From: GWF sp031972135
Lineage (GTDB): Bacteria > Patescibacteriota > Microgenomatia > UBA1400 > UBA12108
DNA length: 11,397 nt
Direction: 5' to 3'
NCBI GenBank assembly: GCA_031972135.1
Contig: DALYFH010000031.1
Coordinates: forward strand, 1-11,397
Under the pieces are notes generated by a model that worked only from the letters and a program-made list of their open reading frames with translations, searched no databases and had not been told where the DNA came from. A program made the translations under genes and the position numbers. Below, piece by piece: positions 1-6,065 of the stretch. How positions within the stretch are numbered: the first letter of the stretch is position 1; every line of letters starts with the position of its first letter.

Positions 1-614
1 TCCTGGAAAGTGCCGTCAAAGTTGTCGACCCAGTCGACTGTGTCACGATCGAGGTCAAAGAGGATCTCGCCAGTAATTTTGGCAAGTCTCGCTTCGGTAT
101 AACGCATGGCAGCAGGTGAGTCACCATCAACACTACCAAAGTTCCCCTGGCCATCGACTAGCATGTAGCGCATCGAGAAATCTTGAGCGAGACGAGCGAG
201 TGCGTCGTAGACGGCAGTATCGCCATGAGGGTGATATTTACCTAAGACTTCACCGACGATACGAGCACACTTTTTGTATTTGGCTGGGGGGAGGAGTGAG
301 AGCTCTTTCATGCCGTAGAGGATACGGCGGTGGACTGGTTTTAAGCCATCACGGACATCGGGCAGAGCACGCGAGACGATAACGCTCATCGCATAGTCTA
401 AGTAACTCTTCTTCATTTCTTCGACAATTGGGACTTTGGCAATCCTACCAAACTGGGTATTTTCGATCTCCCAAACCTGATTGTGATTAACAGTCATGTT
501 GGTGCCTGTTGGCATGACGACTGCTGAGTCGGGAGCGTCCGTAGTTGAATCTGTCGAAGACTCAGTAGTCTCGTCGGACAGATCTAATGGTTTGAGCAAT
601 TTATCGTCTGCCAT
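1..614 (-). CDS. gyrA: DNA gyrase subunit A, N-terminal part (runs off left edge)
   Basis: This is the breakage-reunion subunit of DNA gyrase, which works with GyrB as an A2B2 enzyme to introduce negative supercoils using ATP. About 204 N-terminal residues are visible. Residues 70-101 hold the conserved SYLDYAMSVIV and ALPDVRDGLKPVHRR blocks. Residues 125-137 (KYHPHGDTAVYD) are the quinolone-resistance region, with Thr133 at the E. coli Ser83 position and Asp137 at the Asp87 position. Arg171-Tyr172 (codon for Tyr at 99-101) is the catalytic pair. The ATG at 614 is preceded in frame by a stop three codons upstream, so no earlier start exists. Relative to E. coli GyrA there are about 50 extra N-terminal residues, rich in Asp, Ser and Thr. 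It lies 39 bp after the ppa stop and is probably co-transcribed with ppa and gyrB. ParC is the alternative, but the adjacent gyrB favours GyrA. Confidence 0.95.
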   Translation of the reverse strand, partial: MADDKLLKPLDLSDETTESSTDSTTDAPDSAVVMPTGTNMTVNHNQVWEIENTQFGRIAKVPIVEEMKKSYLDYAMSVIVSRALPDVRDGLKPVHRRILYGMKELSLLPPAKYKKCARIVGEVLGKYHPHGDTAVYDALARLAQDFSMRYMLVDGQGNFGSVDGDSPAAMRYTEARLAKITGEILFDLDRDTVDWVDNFDGTFQ

Positions 615-632
615 AATTAGTTATTAGTACCT

Positions 633-638
633 AGTATA
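633..638 (-). promoter_or_regulatory. Possible -10 box before gyrA
   Basis: On the minus strand TATACT lies in the ppa-gyrA spacer, 18 bp before the gyrA ATG. No convincing -35 hexamer lies 16-18 bp upstream, so this is a weak candidate for a secondary promoter. Read-through from ppa is equally plausible. Confidence 0.2.
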
Positions 639-653
639 AAGTTTGTAAAGCTT

Positions 654-1160
654 TTAATCTTTGGCCCCTCTCTGCATATCAGATTCTAGTATTTTTGCTG
701 CTTCTTTGGCACTTAAGAACTTACCAGTTTTGACAAATTTGCCTGGCTCGAGATCTTTGTAGTGATCAAAAAAGTGTTTGATCTTATTTTTGGTGTGTTC
801 TGGGACATCGGTGATATCCATCCAGTTGCCGAACATAGGATCGACTTTTTTTACAGGTACTGCGATTAGTTTGGTATCGATCCCCTCTTCATCTTCCATT
901 TCGAGCATGCCGATTAACTGGGCCTTAATGCCTACACCTGGGGCAAATTGTTCAGAGGCTAAGAGGACGATATCGGTTGGGTCGCCATCCTGACCCTTAC
1001 TCCCTAAGACAAAACCGTAGTTAAAAGGAAAGTTCATGGGAGTATGTAGGATGCGATCGGCCATGAGCATGCCGGTTTCTTCGTCTCTCTCATACTTTAC
1101 GCGAGAGTTTTCTGGGATCTCGATAAAGACTTTGATTTGCATTGGATTTTGATCTGACAT
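654..1160 (-). CDS. ppa: Inorganic pyrophosphatase, family I
   Basis: This soluble cytoplasmic enzyme hydrolyses pyrophosphate to two phosphates with Mg2+, pulling nucleic-acid and aminoacyl-tRNA synthesis forward. At 168 residues it has the usual length for a bacterial family I enzyme. The signature DGDPTDIVLL lies at residues 58-67 and supplies metal ligands Asp58, Asp60 and Asp63. Other expected active-site residues, matched from memory of E. coli PPase, are Lys22, Glu24, Arg36, Tyr48, Asp90, Asp95, Lys97, Tyr134 and Lys135. The set appears complete, so the enzyme should be active. The start is supported by AAAGGAA just upstream of ATG 1160. It sits between gyrB (70 bp upstream) and gyrA (39 bp downstream) on the same strand, an uncommon insertion into a gyrase cluster with no obvious functional link. 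Confidence 0.96.
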   Translation of the reverse strand: MSDQNPMQIKVFIEIPENSRVKYERDEETGMLMADRILHTPMNFPFNYGFVLGSKGQDGDPTDIVLLASEQFAPGVGIKAQLIGMLEMEDEEGIDTKLIAVPVKKVDPMFGNWMDITDVPEHTKNKIKHFFDHYKDLEPGKFVKTGKFLSAKEAAKILESDMQRGAKD

Positions 1161-1170
1161 ATTTCCTTTC

Positions 1171-1185
1171 GCGGGTCACACCCGT
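1171..1185. repeat. Short hairpin (inverted repeat) in gyrB-ppa spacer
   Basis: CGGGT (1172-1176) and ACCCG (1180-1184) form a 5-bp perfect stem with a 3-nt loop. Read on plus it is followed by a T-rich run (TTTTGTTT), like a weak terminator for antisense transcription. Read on minus, in the direction of gyrB and ppa, there is no T tract, so it should not stop the operon. It lies just upstream of the ppa ribosome-binding site. Confidence 0.6.
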
Positions 1186-1197
1186 TTTGTTTATATC

Positions 1198-1219
1198 GGG
1201 CGGACACAGGGGTCCGCCC
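1198..1219. repeat. GC-rich palindromic hairpin, REP-like, after gyrB
   Basis: GGGCGGAC (1198-1205) and GTCCGCCC (1212-1219) form a perfect 8-bp stem with a 6-nt loop, starting 11 bp past the gyrB stop. No T tract follows on either strand, so it does not look like an intrinsic terminator. The sequence resembles short GC-rich palindromes I recall as dispersed intergenic repeats in environmental bacterial genomes. That resemblance is from memory and copy number cannot be checked here. It could stabilise the gyrB 3' end or attenuate downstream expression. Confidence 0.65.
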
Positions 1220-1230
1220 CTACAGAATAA

Positions 1231-3186
1231 TTATACGTCCAATTGTGCCTGGTGGGCATTACTTTGAATAAACTTTTTGCGAGGAGCGACCTCATCACCC
1301 ATGAGGGTGCTAAAGATCTCGTCGGCCTCGGCGGCTTCGTCGATATGTACTTTTTTGAGCATTCTTTTCTCGGGGTTCATGGTTGTCATCCAGAGTTGTT
1401 CTGGATTCATTTCTCCAAGACCTTTGTAGCGCTGGAGGGTTACTTTTTTGCCTTTGTATTCTTCAAGTAGTGTGTCACGCTCGGCATCGGTATAAACGTA
1501 GTGTTCTTTTTTGTCTACCTCGATGCGGTAAAGTGGAGGCATGGCGATATAGAGGTAGCCCCCCTCAATCACTTCTTTCATGTGGCGATAGAAGAATGTC
1601 AGTGCGAGAGTGGTAATGTGTTCACCATCGACGTCGGCATCGTTCATGAGGATGACACGGTGGTAGCGCAAACGCTCGGCATTATATGTCTCACCAATCC
1701 CAGTGCCGAGAGCAATGATTAGATTTTTTAACTCTTCAAAAGCGATGATTTTATCTAGTCGTGCACGCTCGGTATTGAGGATCTTGCCGCGCAATGGGAA
1801 TATCGCCTGGAAGCGACGGTCCCGACCCTGTTTGGCACTGCCTCCGGCTGAGTCTCCCTCGACGATGTAGATTTCACAGAGAGCCGGATCTTTTTCTTGG
1901 CAGTCGGCGAGCTTGCCTGGTAGAGTTGTGCCCTCAAGTACTCCTTTGCGAACCACAGCGTCGCGCGCAGCTCTGGCTGCCATTCGTGCGCGAGCGGCTA
2001 GCTCGGCTTTTTCGAGCATCTTCTTGGCTTCGCTAGGATGTTCTTCTAGATAAGTTTCTAGCTGAGATTTGACGATTGAGTAGACTGCACTCTGCGCCTC
2101 CATGTTGTTGAGCTTAGCTTTGGTCTGACTCTCAAACTGGATGTCAGAGCTCGGCATTTTGACAAAGACCACGGCGGTTAGACCTTCTTTGAGATCTTCG
2201 CCTGAGAGCTCGATTTTGCTGTTGCCATTTTTCTTGGTCATGTAATCTTTGATGACCTTGGTGAGTGCGGTTCTAAAACCTGTTAAGTGAGTACCACCGT
2301 CGTAAGTGTGGATGACGTTTGCAAAAGTTAAGATATTCTCACTAAAACTGTCGTTGTATTGGAAGGCAATCTCGGCGCCGATCTTGAGTCCGTCTTCGGT
2401 GTAGTCACCTGTCATGTAGACAACGTCGTGGAGTGGTTTTTTGTGCGCATTTAAGTGTGCGACTAAGGATTTGATACCGCTCTCAAAATAGAAATTAGCG
2501 ATTTCACCACTACTCTCATCGTTTAAGTGCATGTAGAGCTTGGGGACGAGGTATGCGCGCTCGCGGACCTTCCCCTTTATTTTCTTAAAATCAAACTCGA
2601 TAGTTTTTTTGAAGATGGTGGGATCGGGGGTAAAGGTAGTGTAAGTACCTGATTCGTCGGTTAAGAGGTGGAGATGCGCGGGGTTGAGGAGTTTTTTGAC
2701 CTCTTCTTCGGTGATTACTTTGACACTATATTTGGGATTACCGATATTATATTCTTGGGTGTAGTATTTGCCACCTCGTTTGACGATTACCCGGAAATGA
2801 GATGAGAGCGCGTTGACTGCACTAGCACCCACGCCATGGAGACCACCGGATGCCTGGTAGGCTGTCTCCTCAAATTTGCCACCTGCGTGGAGTTTGGTCA
2901 TCGCTAGTTCGAGTGCTGAGACGCCGGAGCTGTGCATGTCGGTAGGTATACCGCGGCCGTCATCGCTGATGGTAGCGTAGCCGTTACTCTCGACTGTTAG
3001 ATAGACGTTTTTGGCGTAGCCGGCGATGGCTTCGTCTACACTGTTATCGGTGATTTCTTTGAGCAGTTCCTGGATACCGCGCTCGTCGGTACTCCCGATG
3101 TACATGCCTGGTCTTTTGCGGACTGGCTCTAGTCCCTCTAGAACTTTGATATCGCTGGCGTCGTAGTGTTGAGTTGATTTGGTCAT
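1231..3186 (-). CDS. gyrB: DNA gyrase subunit B
   Basis: This is the ATPase and TOPRIM subunit of DNA gyrase, partner of GyrA. It is 651 residues long, close to the 630-650 of GyrB proteins without the large enterobacterial insertion. The GHKL ATPase covers roughly residues 1-220: Glu44 (general base) and Asn48 in KEITDNSVDEA, Asp75 in the DDGRGIP adenine-binding motif, and GGLHGVG at 114-120. The transducer domain contains the QTK loop at 354-356. The TOPRIM domain has EGDSAGG at 443-449 and DADVD at 516-520, which hold the metal-binding acidic residues. The C-terminal QRYKGLGEMNPEQLW block starts at 585. Start ATG 3186 has no strong Shine-Dalgarno. ParE is the alternative, but the neighbouring gyrA supports GyrB. 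Confidence 0.96.
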   Translation of the reverse strand: MTKSTQHYDASDIKVLEGLEPVRKRPGMYIGSTDERGIQELLKEITDNSVDEAIAGYAKNVYLTVESNGYATISDDGRGIPTDMHSSGVSALELAMTKLHAGGKFEETAYQASGGLHGVGASAVNALSSHFRVIVKRGGKYYTQEYNIGNPKYSVKVITEEEVKKLLNPAHLHLLTDESGTYTTFTPDPTIFKKTIEFDFKKIKGKVRERAYLVPKLYMHLNDESSGEIANFYFESGIKSLVAHLNAHKKPLHDVVYMTGDYTEDGLKIGAEIAFQYNDSFSENILTFANVIHTYDGGTHLTGFRTALTKVIKDYMTKKNGNSKIELSGEDLKEGLTAVVFVKMPSSDIQFESQTKAKLNNMEAQSAVYSIVKSQLETYLEEHPSEAKKMLEKAELAARARMAARAARDAVVRKGVLEGTTLPGKLADCQEKDPALCEIYIVEGDSAGGSAKQGRDRRFQAIFPLRGKILNTERARLDKIIAFEELKNLIIALGTGIGETYNAERLRYHRVILMNDADVDGEHITTLALTFFYRHMKEVIEGGYLYIAMPPLYRIEVDKKEHYVYTDAERDTLLEEYKGKKVTLQRYKGLGEMNPEQLWMTTMNPEKRMLKKVHIDEAAEADEIFSTLMGDEVAPRKKFIQSNAHQAQLDV

Positions 3187-3208
3187 AAAAAAATCCGAGC
3201 AGGAAATT

Positions 3209-3217
3209 ACTATAGCA
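3209..3217 (-). promoter_or_regulatory. Candidate extended -10 promoter for gyrB
   Basis: Minus strand reads TGC-TATAGT here: an extended -10 TG motif plus a hexamer matching TATAAT at five of six positions. It lies 22 bp before the gyrB ATG and would give a leader of about 16 nt. No good -35 hexamer is present, as is common for extended -10 promoters. A second TGC-TAGAAT copy lies at 3224-3232. Confidence 0.4.
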
Positions 3218-3223
3218 CAGGTG

Positions 3224-3232
3224 ATTCTAGCA
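3224..3232 (-). promoter_or_regulatory. Second candidate extended -10 upstream of gyrB
   Basis: Minus strand reads TGC-TAGAAT, again a TG extension plus a near-consensus hexamer, 15 bp upstream of the equivalent position in the TGC-TATAGT element. The two may be tandem start sites for the gyrB-ppa-gyrA unit, or only one may be active. Confidence 0.3.
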
Positions 3233-3257
3233 GGGGGATCCCCTCCCCGTCCACGGA

Positions 3258-3298
3258 CCTATAGTTGCAAAAGATATCTGCAACTTGTATACTATAGG
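3258..3298. promoter_or_regulatory. Nested inverted repeats over a promoter (operator-like)
   Basis: Outer arms CCTATAGT (3258-3265) and ACTATAGG (3291-3298) are perfect reverse complements. Inner arms AGTTGCA (3263-3269) and TGCAACT (3279-3285) form a second perfect 7-bp inverted repeat around a GATATC-containing centre. The two repeats overlap by 3 bp on the left side, and together they span both the -35 and the -10 of the promoter reading into the gene at 3301. This layout suits binding of a dimeric repressor. The region lies between gyrB (minus) and that gene (plus), so it could affect both. The regulator is unknown. Confidence 0.5.
3265..3293 (+). promoter_or_regulatory. Sigma-70-type promoter for the unknown gene at 3301
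   Basis: A -35 candidate TTGCAA (3265-3270), a 17-bp spacer and a -10 TATACT (3288-3293, five of six consensus) precede the ATG at 3301 by only 7 bp. The predicted transcription start falls on or within a base or two of the ATG, which implies a leaderless mRNA. Confidence 0.55.
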
Positions 3299-3300
3299 TT

Positions 3301-3666
3301 ATGACTGTAATGTGGATTAAAGATATACCCCCGACTGACACTCCCGCTCGGAAAGCATGGGCTCGTGTAAACCAGAAAATTACATCTAAATACTCTGTTC
3401 CTGTAAATCTTGATAATCTTGGAATAGGGTTAATCCGTGGAATATCACATCCCGCTCTAGTTGACGATGGTATGCATAGACTAGCGAGAGTTTATGACCT
3501 ACACGGATTATGTAAAGTAGAATTCACACTAAAGGATTGGGGGTCAGGTTCGGCACAATTGTTTGAATCCTATGTGCTTTTGTGTATCAGAGATGGCGTA
3601 CCGAATCTTGATACTTTTCTAAGTATGTGCAAGGCAGGCCAATTTTTACGAGAAGATACCGCTTAA
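3301..3666 (+). CDS. Hypothetical protein, 121 residues, family not recognised
   Basis: I do not recognise this protein. It is soluble-looking, with no signal peptide or membrane segment. It has a proline-rich start (KDIPPTDTPARKAW), a hydrophobic patch LGIGLIRGI near residues 40-48, and three scattered cysteines that form no CxxC motif. ATG at 3301 is chosen because a promoter -10 lies 7 bp upstream; Met4 (3310) is an alternative. No usable Shine-Dalgarno precedes it, which fits leaderless expression. By hand count its GC is about 41-42%, lower than the roughly 50% of neighbouring rows I sampled, so recent acquisition is possible. It ends 1 bp before the convergent holB-like stop. It may be a lineage-specific gene. 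That it is translated is supported by the promoter fit and by an uninterrupted frame filling the gap between neighbours. Confidence 0.65.
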   Translation: MTVMWIKDIPPTDTPARKAWARVNQKITSKYSVPVNLDNLGIGLIRGISHPALVDDGMHRLARVYDLHGLCKVEFTLKDWGSGSAQLFESYVLLCIRDGVPNLDTFLSMCKAGQFLREDTA

Positions 3667-3667
3667 T

Positions 3668-4306
3668 TTACTTTGACTTGGGGAGATGCAGAAGAAAATG
3701 AGTTAATGTCAGCGTTTGGTTGGTATTACTTTTTAGTGCCTGATGGGTCTTGAGCGTCAGTCCGCCTAGAGAACTGAGTAAGCGAAGGCCAGCCGGACTC
3801 TTGGTTTTTTTGATTGTCTCACTAATTTCTTTGGCAAGATCGGATAAATATACGAGGAGTTCTGCTTTGTCACTGGGGAAGTCGGAGAGATGTTGTAATC
3901 GATCCCCGGGAGATAGTGCGAATAGTGGTTTGAGAGTAGGCAGATATGAGCTAGATGACTGTGCAGAATCGCTTTTTAAGCTAATGATCTGACAGCGGCT
4001 GCGGATTGTAGGGAGTAGGGATCCTGCAACTGGACAAGTGAGATAAATATAAGTATTACTGGGAGGCTCCTCTAGTACTTTGAGTAGTGCGTTACTCGCT
4101 TCGGTGGTAAGCGTCTGTGCCTCTTCGATCCAGATAACTCGAGGGGAAGAAGTAGCGATCGAGAGCGACATGACTAACTCTTGGACAGCTTTGATCCCGA
4201 TACTGGTCGGGTCAGGAGTTAAGTGTGTGACAACTGGAATCTTGAGATCGTTAATAGAGCTCGCGCGATCAATAAAATCTCCGTTTTCAATAATAGTAGA
4301 CAACAT
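3668..4306 (-). CDS. holB: DNA polymerase III delta-prime-like subunit, short form
   Basis: This is probably the clamp-loader delta-prime subunit, the stator that helps load the sliding clamp at primer-template junctions. Residues 33-110 match the second half of the AAA+ core: a degenerate Walker B region around VIWIEEAQ (57-64), the conserved EASNALLKVLEEPPSNT (69-85), and IRSRCQ (101-106) containing the SRC motif with Arg104 as the likely arginine finger. At 212 residues it is well below the usual 300-plus. The P-loop segment expected before residue 1 is missing, and the C-terminal collar domain is reduced. No in-frame start lies upstream before pilB. Delta-prime is naturally ATPase-inactive, so loss of the P-loop need not abolish function. 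A truncated tau/gamma-like paralogue is the alternative. It is divergent from pilB. Confidence 0.8.
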   Translation of the reverse strand: MLSTIIENGDFIDRASSINDLKIPVVTHLTPDPTSIGIKAVQELVMSLSIATSSPRVIWIEEAQTLTTEASNALLKVLEEPPSNTYIYLTCPVAGSLLPTIRSRCQIISLKSDSAQSSSSYLPTLKPLFALSPGDRLQHLSDFPSDKAELLVYLSDLAKEISETIKKTKSPAGLRLLSSLGGLTLKTHQALKSNTNQTLTLTHFLLHLPKSK

Positions 4307-4312
4307 AAAGAT

Positions 4313-4321
4313 ATGTTAGCA
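4313..4321 (-). promoter_or_regulatory. Candidate extended -10 for a leaderless holB transcript
   Basis: Minus strand reads TGC-TAACAT, with the hexamer ending 6 bp before the holB ATG at 4306. The implied transcription start is the ATG itself. The TGC extension matches the two candidates before gyrB. The -35 region would fall inside the pilB start region and shows no good match. Confidence 0.3.
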
Positions 4322-4328
4322 TGGAGTT

Positions 4329-6044
4329 ATGCAAGATCTTGCCCTCATCCTAAAACAGGATGGTCTCTTGAGTGACGCTCAATATGCCCAGTTACAACAA
4401 CAGTCTCTAACCACTGGGGTATCAATCGACGCGTTACTCGAAAAGTCTAGCGTAGTCTCACAGATCGATATCACCAAAGCCAAAGCCAAGCTCTATAACG
4501 TGGGGTATGTGGTCATGAAAAACCTGGCGGCCTCGCCTGAAGCGCTAGCCAAAATCCCCGAATCAGTTGCAGAACACTACACCGTGATGCCTTTTGCCTA
4601 TGACACCAAAAATCGTGAGTTATCAGTCGCCATGGCTAACCCGCTCGACCTGCAGACAATCGCATTTTTGGAGGCAAAATCAAGTTCTCGGGTAAAGCCA
4701 TTTTTGGCTCTCGCATCTGAACTGATCGAAGATATTCCGAGACGTTATGCACAGAGCTTGTCAGCGGAAGTGACACAAGTCCTCAAAGAGTCTGTCGACT
4801 CGGACATGTCAAAGCGGATAGTGGATGTTGAGCGGATAGGTGATGTGATCCGCGAAGCACCAATAGCCAAGATTGTGGCTACTGTCCTCGAATTTGCGGT
4901 TAAATCGCGAGCCTCTGATATCCATATTGAACCACTAGAAGATCATACACGCGTTAGGTACCGAATAGACGGTATTTTGCAGGAAAAACTAGTGCTACCC
5001 AAAAAGACTCATGATGCGGTCGTCTCACGCGTTAAGATCCTGGCTGAACTAAAGATTGATGAACGTCGGGTCCCCCAGGATGGCCGTTTTACTTTTAAAG
5101 TAGAAGACCAAGAAGTGGATCTACGTGTATCTACTCTCCCAACTGTAGACGGAGAAAAGATTGTGATGCGACTTTTGCGTAAAAGTAGCAATGTCCCGAC
5201 ACTAGCGCAACTAGGGTTTCGAGGAATGGCGCTCAAGAATATCGAAGATTCGATCAAAGTCCCCCACGGTATCGTTTTAATCACTGGGCCAACTGGTAGT
5301 GGTAAGACTACAACACTCTACTCAGTACTTCATGCACTAAATACACCAAAAGTTAATATTGTGACCCTCGAAGATCCGGTAGAGTACCAGATAGACGGTG
5401 TTAACCAGGTCCAGATTAACCCTAAGGCAGGTCTCACTTTTGCAACTGGCCTTAGATCATTCCTCCGACAAGACCCCAACATCATCATGGTGGGTGAGAT
5501 CCGAGATAATGAGACAGCAGATCTAGCGATTCAGGCATCCCTCACTGGTCATCTTGTTTTTGCTACCCTACATACCAACTCGGCGGCTGGTGCCCTGCCC
5601 CGTTTACTAGACATGCAAGCAGAGCCGTTTCTACTCGCGTCATCCATGACCTGCGTACTGGCACAGCGCGTACTACGTCAAGTTTGTTCTAACTGTAAGG
5701 AGGCATATACTCCAGATCCAGCAACAGTAACTGAGCTCAAGCGAGTGCTCGGCCCGATCTACGAGACATATGTCCAAAAAAGTAATGGTGAAGTGCCGAA
5801 ACTATATAGAGGACGCAAATGTGAGGTGTGTGGTGATAGCGGATACAAGGGGCGATTGGGTATATTTGAAGTATTAAAGATTACCGAAAAAATAGGAAAA
5901 CTAATACTAGGTAGATCCCCAGCATCAGAGATAGAGAATCTCGCTGTAACTGACGGGATGCTACTCATGGAGCAAGATGGGTATGTCAAAGCACTAGACG
6001 GACTAACGACTCTCGAAGAAGTAATGCGTGTTGCCAAAACGTAA
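4329..6044 (+). CDS. pilB: Type IV pilus assembly (extension) ATPase PilB
   Basis: This cytoplasmic hexameric ATPase powers pilus extension by acting on the platform protein PilC. At 571 residues it has normal PilB length. Residues 1 to about 140 form a T2SSE/MshEN-type N-terminal domain. The ATPase core starts near SRASDIHIEP (193-202), and its Arg-rich Asp-box region follows. Walker A GPTGSGKTT is at 320-328 (Lys326), the Walker B region MVGEIRD at 387-393 (Glu390), and the His box HLVFATLHTN at 408-417. Paired CxxC motifs (Cys453/456 and Cys498/501) form the tetracysteine zinc site seen in PilB/GspE but not PilT. A GGAG lies only 2 nt before the ATG, too close to be a normal ribosome-binding site. 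It is the first gene of pilB-pilT-pilC-pilin-pilD and ends in tandem TAA stops. GspE is excluded mainly by the presence of pilT. Confidence 0.95.
   Translation: MQDLALILKQDGLLSDAQYAQLQQQSLTTGVSIDALLEKSSVVSQIDITKAKAKLYNVGYVVMKNLAASPEALAKIPESVAEHYTVMPFAYDTKNRELSVAMANPLDLQTIAFLEAKSSSRVKPFLALASELIEDIPRRYAQSLSAEVTQVLKESVDSDMSKRIVDVERIGDVIREAPIAKIVATVLEFAVKSRASDIHIEPLEDHTRVRYRIDGILQEKLVLPKKTHDAVVSRVKILAELKIDERRVPQDGRFTFKVEDQEVDLRVSTLPTVDGEKIVMRLLRKSSNVPTLAQLGFRGMALKNIEDSIKVPHGIVLITGPTGSGKTTTLYSVLHALNTPKVNIVTLEDPVEYQIDGVNQVQINPKAGLTFATGLRSFLRQDPNIIMVGEIRDNETADLAIQASLTGHLVFATLHTNSAAGALPRLLDMQAEPFLLASSMTCVLAQRVLRQVCSNCKEAYTPDPATVTELKRVLGPIYETYVQKSNGEVPKLYRGRKCEVCGDSGYKGRLGIFEVLKITEKIGKLILGRSPASEIENLAVTDGMLLMEQDGYVKALDGLTTLEEVMRVAKT
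4331..4342. repeat. 12-bp perfect palindrome at the pilB start
   Basis: GCAAGATCTTGC is a perfect 12-bp palindrome overlapping pilB codons 1-5 and lying just upstream of the divergent holB start. It could be an operator or an mRNA structure near the pilB start codon, but one palindrome of this length can also arise by chance. Confidence 0.35.
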
Positions 6045-6065
6045 TAAAAAGGAGAAAGTAAAGAT

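Noticed and set aside
116..382. 88-codon plus-strand ORF
   Set aside because: It is antisense to the conserved gyrA core and gives an Arg/His-rich product with no recognisable feature; a shadow frame.
1198..1219. Intrinsic terminator after gyrB
   Set aside because: The hairpin is strong but no T tract follows in the gyrB direction, so a repeat or stabilising structure is a better description.
3234..3243. Palindrome GGGGATCCCC as a regulatory site
   Set aside because: It is perfect but short, without a loop, and sits in a G/C-run context; nothing ties it to a function.
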